In this document: positions 16,051 through 25,088 of the stretch, piece after piece
Layout of the letters: every line of letters begins with the position of its first letter
Position numbering within the stretch: position 1 is the stretch's first letter
Assembly: GCA_030530845.1 (NCBI GenBank)
Contig: JAUMUE010000017.1
Coordinates: 1 to 35,874, forward strand
Reading direction: 5' to 3'
Source: Limosilactobacillus sp.
Lineage (GTDB): Bacteria > Bacillota > Bacilli > Lactobacillales > Lactobacillaceae
DNA: 35,874 bases
Notes under the pieces: model-generated
Told to the model about the DNA's origin: nothing
Seen by the model: only the letters and a program-made list of their open reading frames with translations
Database searches by the model: none
Made by a program: the position numbers and the translations under genes

Positions 16051-16611
16051 ATGAGCGAAAAACGTGAAGAAAGCCGCCAAAAGAACGATGAATTGTGGGA
16101 TAAGCAATTCTCAGATGACGAGAGTGATGCTGTCGACAAGAACGGTCACCTCTCACGTACCCAGCGGCGCAAAAAGGAATCGCAGAGCTCAACCATAACC
16201 ACAGTCTTAATCGTGCTCATCATTATATTGGCTGCTACACCTTTGATTTACTGGATCAATAACAAGCAATCATTCAACCACCCAGTGCGGACAGAACAGA
16301 CTGCTTCGGCGAGTAGTAGCAAAAGACAATCGCGCAGTGTAAGCTCTAAAAAGGTTCAGCACGCGTCTAGTTCGAGTAAGCGCTCGTCTAGTAGTCAGTC
16401 AAGCATGAGTAGTTCACGCTATTCATCTAGCTCACAGGTTTCTAGTAGCCAATCAAGCTCTAGTGGTCGTCGATACGTCGTCGTCACACGGGGCCAGAGC
16501 ATTTATCGGATTGCTGCACAAAACGGGATTTCACCACAAGAATTGGCACGGCTCAACGGACTCACTGTCAGTTCAACGATCCACCCAGGACAGCAAATTC
16601 GAGTACGTTAA
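16051..16611 (+). CDS. LysM-domain membrane protein with Ser-rich linker
   Basis: A 186-residue protein anchored in the membrane with its C-terminus outside. Residues 1-45 are very charged and cytoplasmic, residues about 47-70 form one transmembrane segment, and residues about 85-140 are a low-complexity Ser-rich linker with scattered Lys and Arg. Residues 142-186 form one LysM peptidoglycan-binding domain (RYVVVTRGQSIYRIAAQNGI... HPGQQIRVR). It probably tethers the membrane to the cell wall. B. subtilis has a comparable LysM protein (YpbE) between recQ and cmk. The start is ATG at 16051 with GAGGGGAGG at 16035-16043. cmk follows after 21 bases. Confidence 0.85.
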   Translation: MSEKREESRQKNDELWDKQFSDDESDAVDKNGHLSRTQRRKKESQSSTITTVLIVLIIILAATPLIYWINNKQSFNHPVRTEQTASASSSKRQSRSVSSKKVQHASSSSKRSSSSQSSMSSSRYSSSSQVSSSQSSSSGRRYVVVTRGQSIYRIAAQNGISPQELARLNGLTVSSTIHPGQQIRVR

Positions 16612-16632
16612 TTTAGGAGAGATTAGCAAAAT

Positions 16633-17319
16633 ATGGAAAAGCAAATTCAAGTGGCCATCGATGGTCCGGCATCTGCAGGTAAGAGTACAGTTGCCAAGCT
16701 CGTCGCTAAGAAGTTCAACTACGTATATTGCGATACTGGTGCAATGTACCGGGTTGTGACTTTGGCCGCACTCAATCGGGGCATTGACCTCGGTGACACT
16801 GACAAGATTGGTGAATTAGCCAAGCAAATCAAGATCAGTTTTGCACCTGGTGAACCTGAACAGAAGGTTTTCTTGGACGGAGAAGAAGTTACTACTGATA
16901 TCCGCCAAGGTCGTATTGACCAATCAGTATCTGCAGTCGCTGCAGTTCCAGCGGTCCGTGAAGAGATGACTAACATCCAACGCCAAATCGCTGAAGAAGG
17001 TGGCATTGTTATGGACGGCCGTGATATTGGTTCTACCGTCTTGCCAAATGCACCGGTGAAGATTTTCATGGTAGCCACAGCTTACGAACGGGCTCGTCGT
17101 CGCTACGTTGAAAATAAAGAAAAGGGAATCGAAACCGCTTCTCTGGAAGAATTACAAAAAGAAATTGAGTTACGTGATAAGAAGGACTCATCACGCAAGG
17201 TATCGCCTTTAACTCAAGCTCCTGACGCCATTCGTCTCGATACTACAGATTTGACGATTGACCAGGTTGTAGATAAAATAAGTGAAATAATCAAAAAAAC
17301 TCTGAATGAATTCTCCTAA
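16633..17319 (+). CDS. cmk: Cytidylate kinase
   Basis: Cmk phosphorylates CMP and dCMP with ATP, recycling pyrimidine nucleotides for RNA and DNA. The 228 residues fit the Gram-positive type. The P-loop is GPASAGKST at residues 11-19; DTGAMYR near 36-42 binds the nucleotide base; MDGRDIGSTVLPNAPVKIF near 130 and the Arg-rich lid (ERARRRY) follow. The start is ATG at 16633 with AGGAGA at 16616-16621. It sits before rpsA, the common cmk-rpsA order of bacteria. Confidence 0.95.
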   Translation: MEKQIQVAIDGPASAGKSTVAKLVAKKFNYVYCDTGAMYRVVTLAALNRGIDLGDTDKIGELAKQIKISFAPGEPEQKVFLDGEEVTTDIRQGRIDQSVSAVAAVPAVREEMTNIQRQIAEEGGIVMDGRDIGSTVLPNAPVKIFMVATAYERARRRYVENKEKGIETASLEELQKEIELRDKKDSSRKVSPLTQAPDAIRLDTTDLTIDQVVDKISEIIKKTLNEFS

Positions 17320-17390
17320 ATACTAGAAAATGGAAAACTTTTTTAGTAAAATGGTGTTTAGATTTGATTGTTGCAAGGAGGATTTTTTTT

Positions 17391-18629
17391 ATGGCTGAAA
17401 ACAACGAAACAAAAAACGATATGTTAGAAGCGCTTGATAGCATTGAAACTGTAAAGGTGGGAGATGTTGTCAAGGGTGAGGTATTGGCAATCGATGACGA
17501 TCGTCAAGCTATCGTTGGTATTAAGGATGCAGGGGTTGAAGGTGTCGTCCCTGCTAAGGAATTATCAACTAAGCCAGTTGAAGACATCAATGATGTAGTT
17601 AAAGTGGGTGACGAATTAGACTTAGTTGTCATCTCAAAGATTGGTAACGATAAGGAAAATGGTAGTTACTTACTTTCTCACCGTCGTCTTGAAGCCCGTA
17701 AGGTATGGGATGACATTCAAAAGAAGTTTGATGATGGTGAAACCATCACTGCTAAGGTTACCCAAGCAGTTAAGGGTGGTTTAGTTGTTGATGCTGGAGT
17801 ACGTGGTTTCGTTCCTGCTTCAATGATCACTGATCACTACGTAGAAGACTTGAACCAATTCAAGGGCGAAGAACTTGAATTCAAGATCATCGAAATCGAA
17901 CCTAGCGAAAACCGTTTGATCCTTTCACACAAGGAAATCGTTAAGGCTCAACACAATGAAGCTGCCAAGAAGGTATTTGCTGAATTGAAGGCCGGCGATG
18001 TTGTTGAAGGCAAGGTTGCTCGTATGACTAACTTCGGTGCCTTCATCGACCTTGGTGGTGTTGACGGTTTGGTACACGTATCAGAAATTTCATACGACCA
18101 CGTTAACAAGCCAGCTGACGTATTGACTGCAGGTCAAGACGTTAAGGTTAAGGTATTGAGCGTTGATGCAGATCGTGAACGTATCTCACTTTCCATCAAG
18201 CAAACTCTTCCTGGACCATGGGATGACATCGAAGAAAAGGCACCAGCAGGTAGCACTTTGACTGGTACTGTTAAGCGCCTTACTGACTTCGGTGCATTCG
18301 TTGAAGTATTCCCTGGTGTTGAAGGTTTGATCCACATTTCTCAAATCTCACACAAGCACATCGCTACTCCAGCTGATGTTCTTAAGCCAGGTCAAGAAGT
18401 TCAAGTTAAGGTTCTCAACGTTGACCCTGAACAACAACGTCTTGGTCTTTCAATGAAGGCCCTCGAAGAACGTTCAAAGGGTGAAGACGGTGACAACGCA
18501 GAAAAGCCTGCTCGTCGTCCACGTCGGAACAACAACGCTAACCGGAACGCTATGAGCAACGCTCCAGAAGAAGAATCTGGTTTCTCAATGGGTGACTTGA
18601 TTGGTGACCAATTGAAGGACTTGAAGTAA
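17391..18629 (+). CDS. rpsA: 30S ribosomal protein S1
   Basis: S1 binds mRNA and helps it dock on the 30S subunit. This is the four-repeat Firmicute form (412 residues). S1 domains begin near residues 22, 104, 189 and 275; the last two carry the conserved TNFGAFIDLGGVDGLVH and TDFGAFVEVFPGVEGLIH motifs. The Arg/Asn-rich tail after residue 370 is disordered. The start is ATG at 17391, set by AAGGAGG at 17374-17380; the open frame continues nine codons upstream without a start signal. Codon use is highly biased, as expected for strong expression. A terminator follows. Confidence 0.94.
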   Translation: MAENNETKNDMLEALDSIETVKVGDVVKGEVLAIDDDRQAIVGIKDAGVEGVVPAKELSTKPVEDINDVVKVGDELDLVVISKIGNDKENGSYLLSHRRLEARKVWDDIQKKFDDGETITAKVTQAVKGGLVVDAGVRGFVPASMITDHYVEDLNQFKGEELEFKIIEIEPSENRLILSHKEIVKAQHNEAAKKVFAELKAGDVVEGKVARMTNFGAFIDLGGVDGLVHVSEISYDHVNKPADVLTAGQDVKVKVLSVDADRERISLSIKQTLPGPWDDIEEKAPAGSTLTGTVKRLTDFGAFVEVFPGVEGLIHISQISHKHIATPADVLKPGQEVQVKVLNVDPEQQRLGLSMKALEERSKGEDGDNAEKPARRPRRNNNANRNAMSNAPEEESGFSMGDLIGDQLKDLK

Positions 18630-18660
18630 TCTTCAATTAAATTCTAAATAATATTAAAGA

Positions 18661-18692
18661 GGAAGTGGCACTTTTGCGGTTACTTCCTTTTT
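18661..18692 (+). terminator. Rho-independent terminator of rpsA
   Basis: GGAAGTGGC (18661-18669) pairs with GGTTACTTCC (18678-18687), with G-T wobbles. A five-T run follows. Confidence 0.8.
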
Positions 18693-18716
18693 ATCTTGAA
18701 GGAAGGTGTAAAAATT

Positions 18717-20030
18717 ATGGCAAATCCTGTCGTAGCAATTGTGGGTCGCCCAAACGTCGGTAAGTCGACCCTCTTCAACCGTATTGCCGGTCAACGGATT
18801 TCAATCGTTGAAGATACCCCAGGTGTTACCCGTGACCGTATTTACGCGCATGGTGAATGGCTCGGTAAGAACTTCAATATGATTGATACTGGTGGTATCG
18901 AAATGTCAGACCAACCATTATTGACCCAGATCCGTCAACAAGCCGAAATCGCGATTGACGAAGCTGACGTCATCGTCTTCGTGGCTGACAGTCAAAGTGG
19001 GGTTACCGACGCTGACGAACAAGTCGCACGGATCCTCTACCGCTCCAACAAGCCAGTTGTTTTAGCCGTTAACAAGGTCGATAATGCTGAACGGCGGAGT
19101 GACATTTACGACTTCTACTCACTCGGACTCGGTGAACCATACCCAGTTTCCAGTGTCCACGGTGTTGGGTTAGGGGACTTGTTGGATGCTGTCATCCACA
19201 GTTTCCCTGAAAACGCCGAAAATGAAGAAGACGACAGTATCCGCTTCAGTCTGATTGGTCGTCCAAACGTTGGTAAGTCTTCCATGGTGAATGCCATCCT
19301 CGGTGAAAACCGTGTGATCGTTTCTAACATGGCCGGTACTACCCGTGATGCGATCAACACCAAGTTCGTTTCCAAGGACGGACAAGAATTTACCATGATC
19401 GATACTGCTGGGATTAGAAAGCAGGGTAAGATTTACGAGAATACTGAGCGCTATGCCTTGATGCGGGCCATGCGGGCGATTGACGATAGTAACGTCGTCT
19501 TGGTCGTGCTCAACGCTGAAGAAGGGATCCGTGAAATCGATAAGCACATCGCCGGTTACGCGCACGAAGCCGGTTGTGGTGTGATTATCGTCGTTAACAA
19601 GTGGGATACTATTGAAGGTCGTGACCAACGTACCATGACCGACTTTACCAACTTGATCCGTCACGAATTCCAATACTTATCATATGCGCCAATCATTTTC
19701 GTCTCTGCCAAGACCAAGCAGCGTTTAAACAAGTTGCCTGAAATGATCCAAGAAGTCAACGAGCACCATGAACGTCGAGTACAATCTTCTGTATTGAACA
19801 ATGTCATTATGGATGCGATCGCTGCTAATCCTACGCCGACCCAAAACGGTAAGCGTCTGCGGATTTTCTACGCAACACAAGTAGCTACAGCACCACCAAC
19901 TTTCGTCATTTTTGTTAATGATCCTGAGCTGATGCACTTCTCTTATGAACGGTACTTAGAAAATCAAATTCGCAAAGCATTTGACTTTACAGGTACACCG
20001 ATTCACCTTATTAAGAGACATAGACAGTAG
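18717..20030 (+). CDS. der: Ribosome-assembly GTPase Der (EngA)
   Basis: Der has two tandem GTPase domains and acts in the late assembly of the 50S subunit. The 437 residues match the family. Domain 1 has GRPNVGKST at residues 10-18 and DTGG; domain 2 has GRPNVGKSS at 181-189, [10 protein letters not shown] and NKWD; a KH-like domain follows from about 350. I set the start at ATG 18717, with GGAAGG at 18701-18706 and the standard opening [15 protein letters not shown]; an upstream in-frame TTG at 18696 has no suitable site. No strong terminator is visible before the hup promoter. Confidence 0.96.
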   Translation: MANPVVAIVGRPNVGKSTLFNRIAGQRISIVEDTPGVTRDRIYAHGEWLGKNFNMIDTGGIEMSDQPLLTQIRQQAEIAIDEADVIVFVADSQSGVTDADEQVARILYRSNKPVVLAVNKVDNAERRSDIYDFYSLGLGEPYPVSSVHGVGLGDLLDAVIHSFPENAENEEDDSIRFSLIGRPNVGKSSMVNAILGENRVIVSNMAGTTRDAINTKFVSKDGQEFTMIDTAGIRKQGKIYENTERYALMRAMRAIDDSNVVLVVLNAEEGIREIDKHIAGYAHEAGCGVIIVVNKWDTIEGRDQRTMTDFTNLIRHEFQYLSYAPIIFVSAKTKQRLNKLPEMIQEVNEHHERRVQSSVLNNVIMDAIAANPTPTQNGKRLRIFYATQVATAPPTFVIFVNDPELMHFSYERYLENQIRKAFDFTGTPIHLIKRHRQ

Positions 20031-20078
20031 GTTGTTTAATAAATTTGTCAAAATCACACGAAAAATTTATAAAACAGC

Positions 20079-20107
20079 TTGCTAGTGGTGTTTCACTATG
20101 CTAATCT
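20079..20107 (+). promoter_or_regulatory. Promoter of hup
   Basis: TTGCTA (20079-20084), a 17-base spacer and TAATCT (20102-20107) preceded by TGC form an extended -10 promoter. It implies a leader of about 105 bases before the hup ATG. Confidence 0.6.
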
Positions 20108-20144
20108 TAAATTTGAAATGATACGAACTTCTCGTAATTGTTTC

Positions 20145-20200
20145 GTTAATTTTGGACCACTCAAAATTAACAATGTCATTAGTGCTTTTTCGGTGCTAAT
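20145..20200 (+). promoter_or_regulatory. Two tandem hairpins in the hup leader
   Basis: Hairpin 1: GTTAATTTTG (20145-20154) and CAAAATTAAC (20162-20171) pair perfectly over 10 bp with a seven-base loop. Hairpin 2: ATTAGTGC (20178-20185) and GTGCTAAT (20193-20200) pair over 8 bp with two wobbles, ending four bases before the GGAGG site at 20205. Neither is followed by a T-run, so they are not ordinary terminators. A role in translation or mRNA stability is inferred. Confidence 0.5.
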
Positions 20201-20217
20201 TGATGGAGGTGAAATTC

Positions 20218-20493
20218 ATGGCAAACAAAGCAGAATTAGTAAGCAACGTAGCAACTGCTACCGGTTTAACTAAGAAGGATGCTACTGCAGCTGTAGACGC
20301 TGTCTTCAGTTCAATCCAAGCATCACTTGCTAAGGGTGAAAAGGTTCAACTTATCGGCTTCGGTAACTTCGAAGTACGTGAACGTGCTGCACGTAAGGGC
20401 CGTAACCCACAAACTGGACAAGAAATCCAAATTCCTGCAAGCAAGGTACCAGCATTCAAGCCTGGTAAAGCTTTGAAGGACGCTGTTAAGTAA
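20218..20493 (+). CDS. hup: DNA-binding protein HU
   Basis: HU is the abundant histone-like dimer that bends and compacts the nucleoid. The 91-residue protein matches the family throughout: [20 protein letters not shown], the core [20 protein letters not shown] containing the DNA-intercalating Pro of the beta-arm, and the C-terminal [14 protein letters not shown]. The start is ATG at 20218, with GGAGG at 20205-20209; an in-frame TTG at 20200 is not needed. It is transcribed alone, from its own promoter to its own terminator. Confidence 0.97.
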   Translation: MANKAELVSNVATATGLTKKDATAAVDAVFSSIQASLAKGEKVQLIGFGNFEVRERAARKGRNPQTGQEIQIPASKVPAFKPGKALKDAVK

Positions 20494-20506
20494 TTAACAG
20501 TCTAAT

Positions 20507-20543
20507 AAGGCGAGAAGGTTTTTCCTTCTCGCTTTATTTTTTT
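20507..20543 (+). terminator. Rho-independent terminator of hup
   Basis: GCGAGAAGG (20510-20518) and CCTTCTCGC (20524-20532) pair perfectly around TTTTT, extended by A-T pairs. T-runs follow. Confidence 0.93.
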
Positions 20544-20546
20544 CTA

Positions 20547-20555
20547 TGGTATATT
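20547..20555 (+). promoter_or_regulatory. Extended -10 promoter of the TPR gene
   Basis: TGGTATATT is an extended -10 element 34 bases ahead of the TTG start at 20589. No clear -35 is seen because the hup terminator occupies that position. Confidence 0.45.
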
Positions 20556-20588
20556 TAAGCCAGTGAAGAAACGAGGAGTGAAATTAAA

Positions 20589-21848
20589 TTGACCTATTCA
20601 GAACAAATGTTGGACCAAATCGAAAAGGGCCAAATAGCCGACGCAAGAGGGACGTTCAAGCAAGCGCTCGCTAATGACGACGACCAAATGCTCTTTAGCC
20701 TCGGTGAAGAATTATATGGAATGGGGTTCTTGAACGAAGCACAGCGGGTCTACCTGACGCTCTTACAACGTTACCCGGACGAAGATGAGCTCAGAACCAA
20801 CCTGGCGACGATTGCGATCGATGAAGGGCATAATGACGAAGCACTGTCTTACCTTGCTCAGATCGCCCCAGAATCGCCTGCATACGTTGAGTCTTTGTTG
20901 GTAGCCGCTGACTTGTACCAAACCGAAGAAGAATTCGAAATCACAGAACAAAAGCTCAAGCAGGCATATGAATTTGCACCAGACGAACCTGCTGTGGAGT
21001 TTGCTCTCGGTGAATTTTACTTTTTAGTGGGACATTTTGATGAAGCAATTAACTACTACTTCGAATTGATCAAGCACGGCTACACAGAATTTGCCAAGGT
21101 CGATATAGCAGGACGGCTCGGGATGTCATACGCCCAGAGCGGTCAATTCAAGCAGGCGATTGGCTATCTGCAACAAGTGAAGCCAGAGTACCAGACCTCT
21201 GACATTCGCTTCCAGACGGCGCTGACTGAACTGCACCTGGGTCTAGTCGATGATGCGGTCAAGCACCTGCAAGCATTGATCAAGGACGACGACCAATACG
21301 CTTCTGCATACCCAGCGCTTGCTCAGGCGTACATGAAGCAAAACAAGTTCCAACAAGCGCTCTCGACAGTGCAAGAGGGGCTAGCAGTCGATCAATACAA
21401 CGAAAATCTCTACTCACTGGCTGCCGAAATCGTCAGTCACCTCGGGAATGCCAAGCTGATGCGGAAGTACCTGACCAAGGCCCATGAGCTCGATCCCGAC
21501 AACATGACGATCACGCTCCAGTACAGTAATTTCTTGCTCCACCAACACGAGGATGCGGAAAACATCGCGCTGCTCTTGCCACTCTATAAGGAAGACGAAA
21601 TCGATCCACAATTAAGCTGGAATCTTGCGCAGTCATACCAACGCCAAGAAGATTTCGAATCTGCCGACAAGTTCTACAAGGAAGCGGCACCTGCCTACAG
21701 CGACAATCCAGCCTTCCTGAAGCAATTAGTCGACTTCTACCTGGAAAGTGGGCAACAAAGCCTCGCAATTCCTGCTATCAAAGCATACCTGGCACTTGAA
21801 CCAACCGATGCGGAGATGCAAGATTTACTCGATTCACTTGAATACTAA
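20589..21848 (+). CDS. Tetratricopeptide repeat protein, YpiA-like
   Basis: A soluble 419-residue all-helical protein made of about ten TPR units. Clear repeats occur near residues 35-68, 103-136, 137-170 (EFYFLVGHFDEAINYYFELIKHGY), 175-208, 240-275 and 345-380. TPR arrays are protein-protein scaffolds; no partner can be read from the sequence. B. subtilis YpiA has similar length and chromosomal neighbourhood. The start is TTG at 20589 with GAGGAG at 20573-20578. It is flanked by terminators on both sides, so it is a single-gene unit. Confidence 0.85.
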   Translation: MTYSEQMLDQIEKGQIADARGTFKQALANDDDQMLFSLGEELYGMGFLNEAQRVYLTLLQRYPDEDELRTNLATIAIDEGHNDEALSYLAQIAPESPAYVESLLVAADLYQTEEEFEITEQKLKQAYEFAPDEPAVEFALGEFYFLVGHFDEAINYYFELIKHGYTEFAKVDIAGRLGMSYAQSGQFKQAIGYLQQVKPEYQTSDIRFQTALTELHLGLVDDAVKHLQALIKDDDQYASAYPALAQAYMKQNKFQQALSTVQEGLAVDQYNENLYSLAAEIVSHLGNAKLMRKYLTKAHELDPDNMTITLQYSNFLLHQHEDAENIALLLPLYKEDEIDPQLSWNLAQSYQRQEDFESADKFYKEAAPAYSDNPAFLKQLVDFYLESGQQSLAIPAIKAYLALEPTDAEMQDLLDSLEY

Positions 21849-21854
21849 TCTGAC

Positions 21855-21883
21855 GGTCACGGCGCCATCCGTGGCCTTTTTTT
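21855..21883 (+). terminator. Rho-independent terminator of the TPR gene
   Basis: GGTCACGG (21855-21862) pairs with CCGTGGCC (21869-21876), one wobble, loop of six. A seven-T run follows. Confidence 0.9.
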
Positions 21884-21885
21884 AA

Positions 21886-21914
21886 TTCAAACTTAGCCGG
21901 GGATTTGCTATAAT
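21886..21914 (+). promoter_or_regulatory. Promoter of the cca-ABC-F-thyA-dfrA operon
   Basis: TTCAAA (21886-21891), a 17-base spacer and a consensus TATAAT (21909-21914) with the extended TGC. It is the only strong promoter signal before the four-gene run ending at 26553. Confidence 0.7.
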
Positions 21915-21957
21915 TTATCTTGATACAATTCAGAGTTTTAAGTAAGGATTTGATTTA

Positions 21958-23175
21958 ATGATCATAGAAAAATTACCATCAATCTTTGAGCCGGCCCGTC
22001 CAGTTCTCCAAAAAATTGAAGACGCGGGATTTGAGGCCTATTTTGTTGGTGGCTGCGTACGTGACACGATTTTAGGCGACGAGATTCATGACATCGACAT
22101 CGCCACGAGTGCCTACCCAAGCGAAATCAAATCAATTTTCAAGCGGACAGTCGACACCGGGATCGAACACGGGACAGTGATGATCCTCGACCACGGTACC
22201 GGATACGAGACGACGACTTTCCGGACTGAATCCGGCTACCAGGACTACCGCCGACCAGATTCCGTCACCTTTGTCCGCTCCTTATCAGAGGACTTACAGC
22301 GGCGCGACTTCACCATCAACGCCCTGGCTCTGCGGGAAAATGGGGAAGTAGTGGACCTCTTTGACGGACTTGGCGATCTCAAACGCCACCTGATTCGGGC
22401 AGTTGGAGATCCCAACGAACGCTTCAACGAGGATGCACTCCGGATGATGCGTGCGGTTCGCTTTGCTAGTAAGCTGGACTTTGTGATTGATGCACCGACG
22501 ATTGATGGGATCAAGAAAAATGCCCACTTGCTGGAAAAGATCGCGGTAGAACGGACCCGGGTGGAACTCGAAAAGCTCTTCCTTGGTCAAAATCCAACTG
22601 CTGGGCTCAAGGACATGCTCGAAACGGGCTTGTACCAATACTGCCCAGAGTTTGCCGGCAAGAAGGACCAACTGGCAGGACTCCTGCTGAACGGCAATGG
22701 CTGGAACCTGAAGAATACAGACCAAGTCTGGGGCCTCTTATGCATCCAGCTCGGCCTCGACTCCAAGCAATGCGTCGGTTTCCTGAAGAAATGGAAGACC
22801 TCGAACGACACGATCAAACAAGTCAAGGGGATCATCGAGGCAGTTGACGCCATGCACCGCCATGCACTCGACGCAGAGGCGCTCTTTGCTGCGGGTTGGC
22901 CAGTGCTAGAAGATGCCAATGCCGTGGCTTCAATCTACGGCTGGCAGGTGAATACTGAAGAACTGCGCAACGAATATGACAATTTACCAATCAAGGACAC
23001 TAAGGAATTAGCTGTCGACGGGCGGGCATTGATCCAAACAGCCGGTATCAAGCCTGGTCCGATGTTGGGTAAAATCATCAAGCAGTTGACGCATGAAGTT
23101 GTGACGTCACGTATCGACAATTACCGTGACCTCTTACTGAAGCGTGCAGAAGAATTAAAGCAAGAAAAGGGATAG
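21958..23175 (+). CDS. cca: CCA-adding tRNA nucleotidyltransferase
   Basis: Adds or repairs the 3'-terminal CCA of tRNAs without a nucleic acid template. This is the class II enzyme of Firmicute type (405 residues). The head has VGGCVRDTILG at residues 30-40 followed by the catalytic Asp45 and Asp47 (HDIDIATS). RRDFTINAL near 114-122 and EDALRMMRAVRFA near 160 form the neck, with a helical body and tail after. The start is ATG at 21958 with AAGGA at 21944-21948. The ABC-F gene follows after three bases. Confidence 0.95.
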   Translation: MIIEKLPSIFEPARPVLQKIEDAGFEAYFVGGCVRDTILGDEIHDIDIATSAYPSEIKSIFKRTVDTGIEHGTVMILDHGTGYETTTFRTESGYQDYRRPDSVTFVRSLSEDLQRRDFTINALALRENGEVVDLFDGLGDLKRHLIRAVGDPNERFNEDALRMMRAVRFASKLDFVIDAPTIDGIKKNAHLLEKIAVERTRVELEKLFLGQNPTAGLKDMLETGLYQYCPEFAGKKDQLAGLLLNGNGWNLKNTDQVWGLLCIQLGLDSKQCVGFLKKWKTSNDTIKQVKGIIEAVDAMHRHALDAEALFAAGWPVLEDANAVASIYGWQVNTEELRNEYDNLPIKDTKELAVDGRALIQTAGIKPGPMLGKIIKQLTHEVVTSRIDNYRDLLLKRAEELKQEKG

Positions 23176-23178
23176 ACA

Positions 23179-25077
23179 ATGCAGACAATGAAGGCAGAAG
23201 GGTTAACGAGCACGTACGGAGAAAAGGTGCTTTTTGACCACGTTGACTTTATCATTAACGAAAATAACCGAATTGGCCTGATCGGGGTCAACGGGAGCGG
23301 TAAGACGACCTTGCTTAACACGATTGCAGGGGAAGTCAGTGCCGAAAGTGGCCAGATTACCACGCCCAACGACTACACGATTGGATACCTCAAGCAGCAG
23401 CCAGAATTTGACGAAAACAAGACGATCATGGACGCTGTCTTTGACGGGAACCAGTCCGTCTTCAAGGTGATTCGGGCATACGAGCAAGCATTGAACAATT
23501 TCAGTGCTCACCCCGAAGATCCACAGGCGATGGACCGCTACACCAAGATGCAAGCGCGGATGGACCAGGAAGATGCCTGGGAAGCCGACAGCCGGATCAA
23601 GACCATCCTGACCCAGCTGAAGATCAAGGACACGGACCAAAAGATTGGCGACCTCTCTGGAGGACAGAAGAAACGGGTTGGGCTGGCACAAGTTCTGATC
23701 CAACAACCAGACTTGCTCTTGCTGGACGAACCGACGAACCACCTCGATCTCGATTCCGTTGTTTGGCTCCAGGACTTCTTAAATAGCTATAAGGGTGCCG
23801 TGATCGTCGTTACCCACGACCGTTACTTCCTTGACCAGATTACGAACCACATCTGGGAATTGTCATTCGGTAAGCTCTATCACTACGAAGGGAACTACCA
23901 AGATTTCGTTGAAAAGAAGGCGGAACGTGTAGAACTCGAAAAGGAAGCCGAACAAAAGAACCAACAGCTCTACAAGAAAGAACTGGCTTGGATGCGGACT
24001 GGTGCCAAGGCGCGATCAACCAAGCAAAAGGGCCGGATCAACCGTTTCCATGAGCTGGAAGGCAAGATCGGAAACCTGCAGACCGACGAAGATATTTCCA
24101 TCAATCTCGGATCCCAACGGCTGGGTAAGGATGTTGTAGAATTCAAAGACGCCAACCTCAAGCTCGGTGATCACGAGATTTTGAAGGACTTTGACTGGCT
24201 GATTCAGGCGGGTGATCGTATTGGTATCACGGGTGAAAACGGGGCCGGTAAGACCAGTCTCTTGAACGTGATCGCACAACGGATTCCACTTGACTCGGGG
24301 ATTATCAAGATCGGTGAAACCGTCAAGCTCGGGTACTATACCCAGCAGACGGAAGGGATCGACGACGATAAGCGGATGATCAACTTCTTGTCAGAGGTGG
24401 CTGAAAGCGTCACTGACAGGGATGGGAACAAGATCTCTGTGACTCAACTGCTCGAGCGCTTCCTCTTCCCACGTTTCACACACGGGACACTGATCCGGAA
24501 GCTCTCTGGTGGTGAAAAACGGCGCTTGTACCTGCTGAAGATCCTGATGCAACAACCAAACGTCCTTTTGCTTGATGAACCGACTAACGACCTCGATATC
24601 GGTACTTTGACGGTTCTGGAAGACTATCTGGACAATTTCAACGGGACCGTCATCACCGTCTCCCACGACCGCTACTTCCTCGACAAGGTGGCCGATAACC
24701 TCTTGATCTTCCAAGGACAGGGTGAAATCGAACGCTACACTGGATTCTACACCGAGTACCTGAAGAAGAAGGCTGAAGCTAAGCAGGCATCACAATCTGC
24801 CAAGGCAACCGTCAAGAAGGAAAATAAGCCAGTAGAAAAGAAGGACAAGCCGGCGGAAAAGACCAAGCTGACCTACGCAGAAAAGCTGGAATGGGATCAA
24901 ATCAACGAAGATCTCGACACACTCAGTCAAAAGCAATCCGACATCGAAGCACAAATGGCCGAAGCAGGTAACGACTATTCTAAAATTGCCGAACTTCAAA
25001 AGGACCTCAATGAAGTGCAAAAGGAACTGGAAGAAAAGACTGAGCGCTGGGACTACTTAAGTAATTACATCGAATAG
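23179..25077 (+). CDS. ABC-F ATPase, YfmR/Uup-like
   Basis: ABC-F proteins are soluble twin-ATPase translation factors that bind the ribosomal E site. The 632 residues hold NBD1 (Walker [10 protein letters not shown] at 36-44, [18 protein letters not shown]), the charged interdomain linker or P-site tRNA-interaction motif (about 245-300), NBD2 (GENGAGKTS at 352-360, [18 protein letters not shown]) and a C-terminal Lys-rich and coiled-coil extension (about 535-632). The C-terminal coiled coil and position are like B. subtilis YfmR, which relieves stalled ribosomes together with EF-P. No membrane segment is present, so it is not a transporter. The start is ATG at 23179. Confidence 0.9.
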   Translation: MQTMKAEGLTSTYGEKVLFDHVDFIINENNRIGLIGVNGSGKTTLLNTIAGEVSAESGQITTPNDYTIGYLKQQPEFDENKTIMDAVFDGNQSVFKVIRAYEQALNNFSAHPEDPQAMDRYTKMQARMDQEDAWEADSRIKTILTQLKIKDTDQKIGDLSGGQKKRVGLAQVLIQQPDLLLLDEPTNHLDLDSVVWLQDFLNSYKGAVIVVTHDRYFLDQITNHIWELSFGKLYHYEGNYQDFVEKKAERVELEKEAEQKNQQLYKKELAWMRTGAKARSTKQKGRINRFHELEGKIGNLQTDEDISINLGSQRLGKDVVEFKDANLKLGDHEILKDFDWLIQAGDRIGITGENGAGKTSLLNVIAQRIPLDSGIIKIGETVKLGYYTQQTEGIDDDKRMINFLSEVAESVTDRDGNKISVTQLLERFLFPRFTHGTLIRKLSGGEKRRLYLLKILMQQPNVLLLDEPTNDLDIGTLTVLEDYLDNFNGTVITVSHDRYFLDKVADNLLIFQGQGEIERYTGFYTEYLKKKAEAKQASQSAKATVKKENKPVEKKDKPAEKTKLTYAEKLEWDQINEDLDTLSQKQSDIEAQMAEAGNDYSKIAELQKDLNEVQKELEEKTERWDYLSNYIE

Positions 25078-25088
25078 GAGCGAATATC

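Noticed and set aside
24790-25020. Hydrophobic minus-strand open frame of 76 codons inside the ABC-F gene
   Set aside because: It is the reverse of the Lys/Glu-rich C-terminal extension, which reads as Leu/Phe/Val on the other strand.
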